5,843 nucleotides of DNA from Gammaproteobacteria bacterium (GTDB lineage: Bacteria; Bacillota_I; Bacilli_A; Izemoplasmatales; UBA1188), in assembly GCA_024691665.1 (NCBI GenBank), contig JAILNJ010000168.1, positions 1-5,843 on the forward strand, given 5' to 3'. Below are positions 5,843 to 5,843 of the stretch, piece by piece. The first letter of the stretch is position 1; each line of letters opens with the position of its first letter. Made by a program: the position numbers and the translations under genes. The notes under the pieces were generated by a model. It made no database searches and had not been told where the DNA came from. It was given only the letters and a program-made list of their open reading frames with translations.

Positions 5843-5843
5843 A

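Overview
The window is about 5.8 kb of AT-rich DNA (roughly 30% GC by eye) with heavy use of AGA, ATA, TTA and AAA codons. It suggests a low-GC Bacillota, because it carries a genuine DnaD, a primosome protein largely confined to that phylum, and the recG/plsX/rnc and dnaD/nth neighbourhoods known from Bacilli. The tight packing, stop codons inside terminator hairpins and plsX directly next to rnc (as in mycoplasmas) point to a compact genome, possibly an uncultured Bacilli, Erysipelotrichales-like or Mollicutes-related lineage. That placement is inference. All genes read cleanly in the standard bacterial code: tryptophan is TGG and no in-frame TGA is needed.

Positions 1-4341 are one head-to-tail cluster on the + strand: the C-terminal two thirds of recG (cut by the left edge), plsX, rnc, dnaD and nth. 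The plsX-rnc and dnaD-nth pairs overlap by 8 and 13 bases and rnc-dnaD are 1 base apart, so they are probably co-transcribed and translationally coupled. The set mixes genome maintenance (RecG fork remodelling, DnaD replication initiation/restart, Nth base-excision repair), RNA processing (RNase III) and the committing step of phospholipid synthesis (PlsX). It looks like the recG-(fapR)-plsX-(fabD-fabG-acpP)-rnc cluster of Bacillus with its fatty-acid genes missing, joined to the dnaD-nth cluster. An intrinsic terminator ends the cluster at 4328-4353, with the nth stop codon in its loop.

Positions 4354-4447 are a short control region with several small repeats. The best is a 7-bp inverted repeat whose right arm overlaps the Shine-Dalgarno of the next gene. 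That gene (4448-5680, +) encodes a 410-residue protein with an XRE-type helix-turn-helix and a long all-helical, TPR-like C-terminal region. This is the architecture of RRNPP-type (PlcR/Rgg/PrgX-like) peptide-responsive regulators, although no cognate peptide gene is visible.

At the right edge a - strand reading frame (5842 down to 5675) appears to be the end of an unidentified convergent gene. Its stop codon abuts the regulator's stop at a TTATAA at the apex of a hairpin that probably terminates both genes. I see no tRNA, rRNA, CRISPR array, insertion sequence or phage gene. The most novel part is the regulator and its upstream control region; the five-gene cluster is conserved housekeeping with an unusual gene order.
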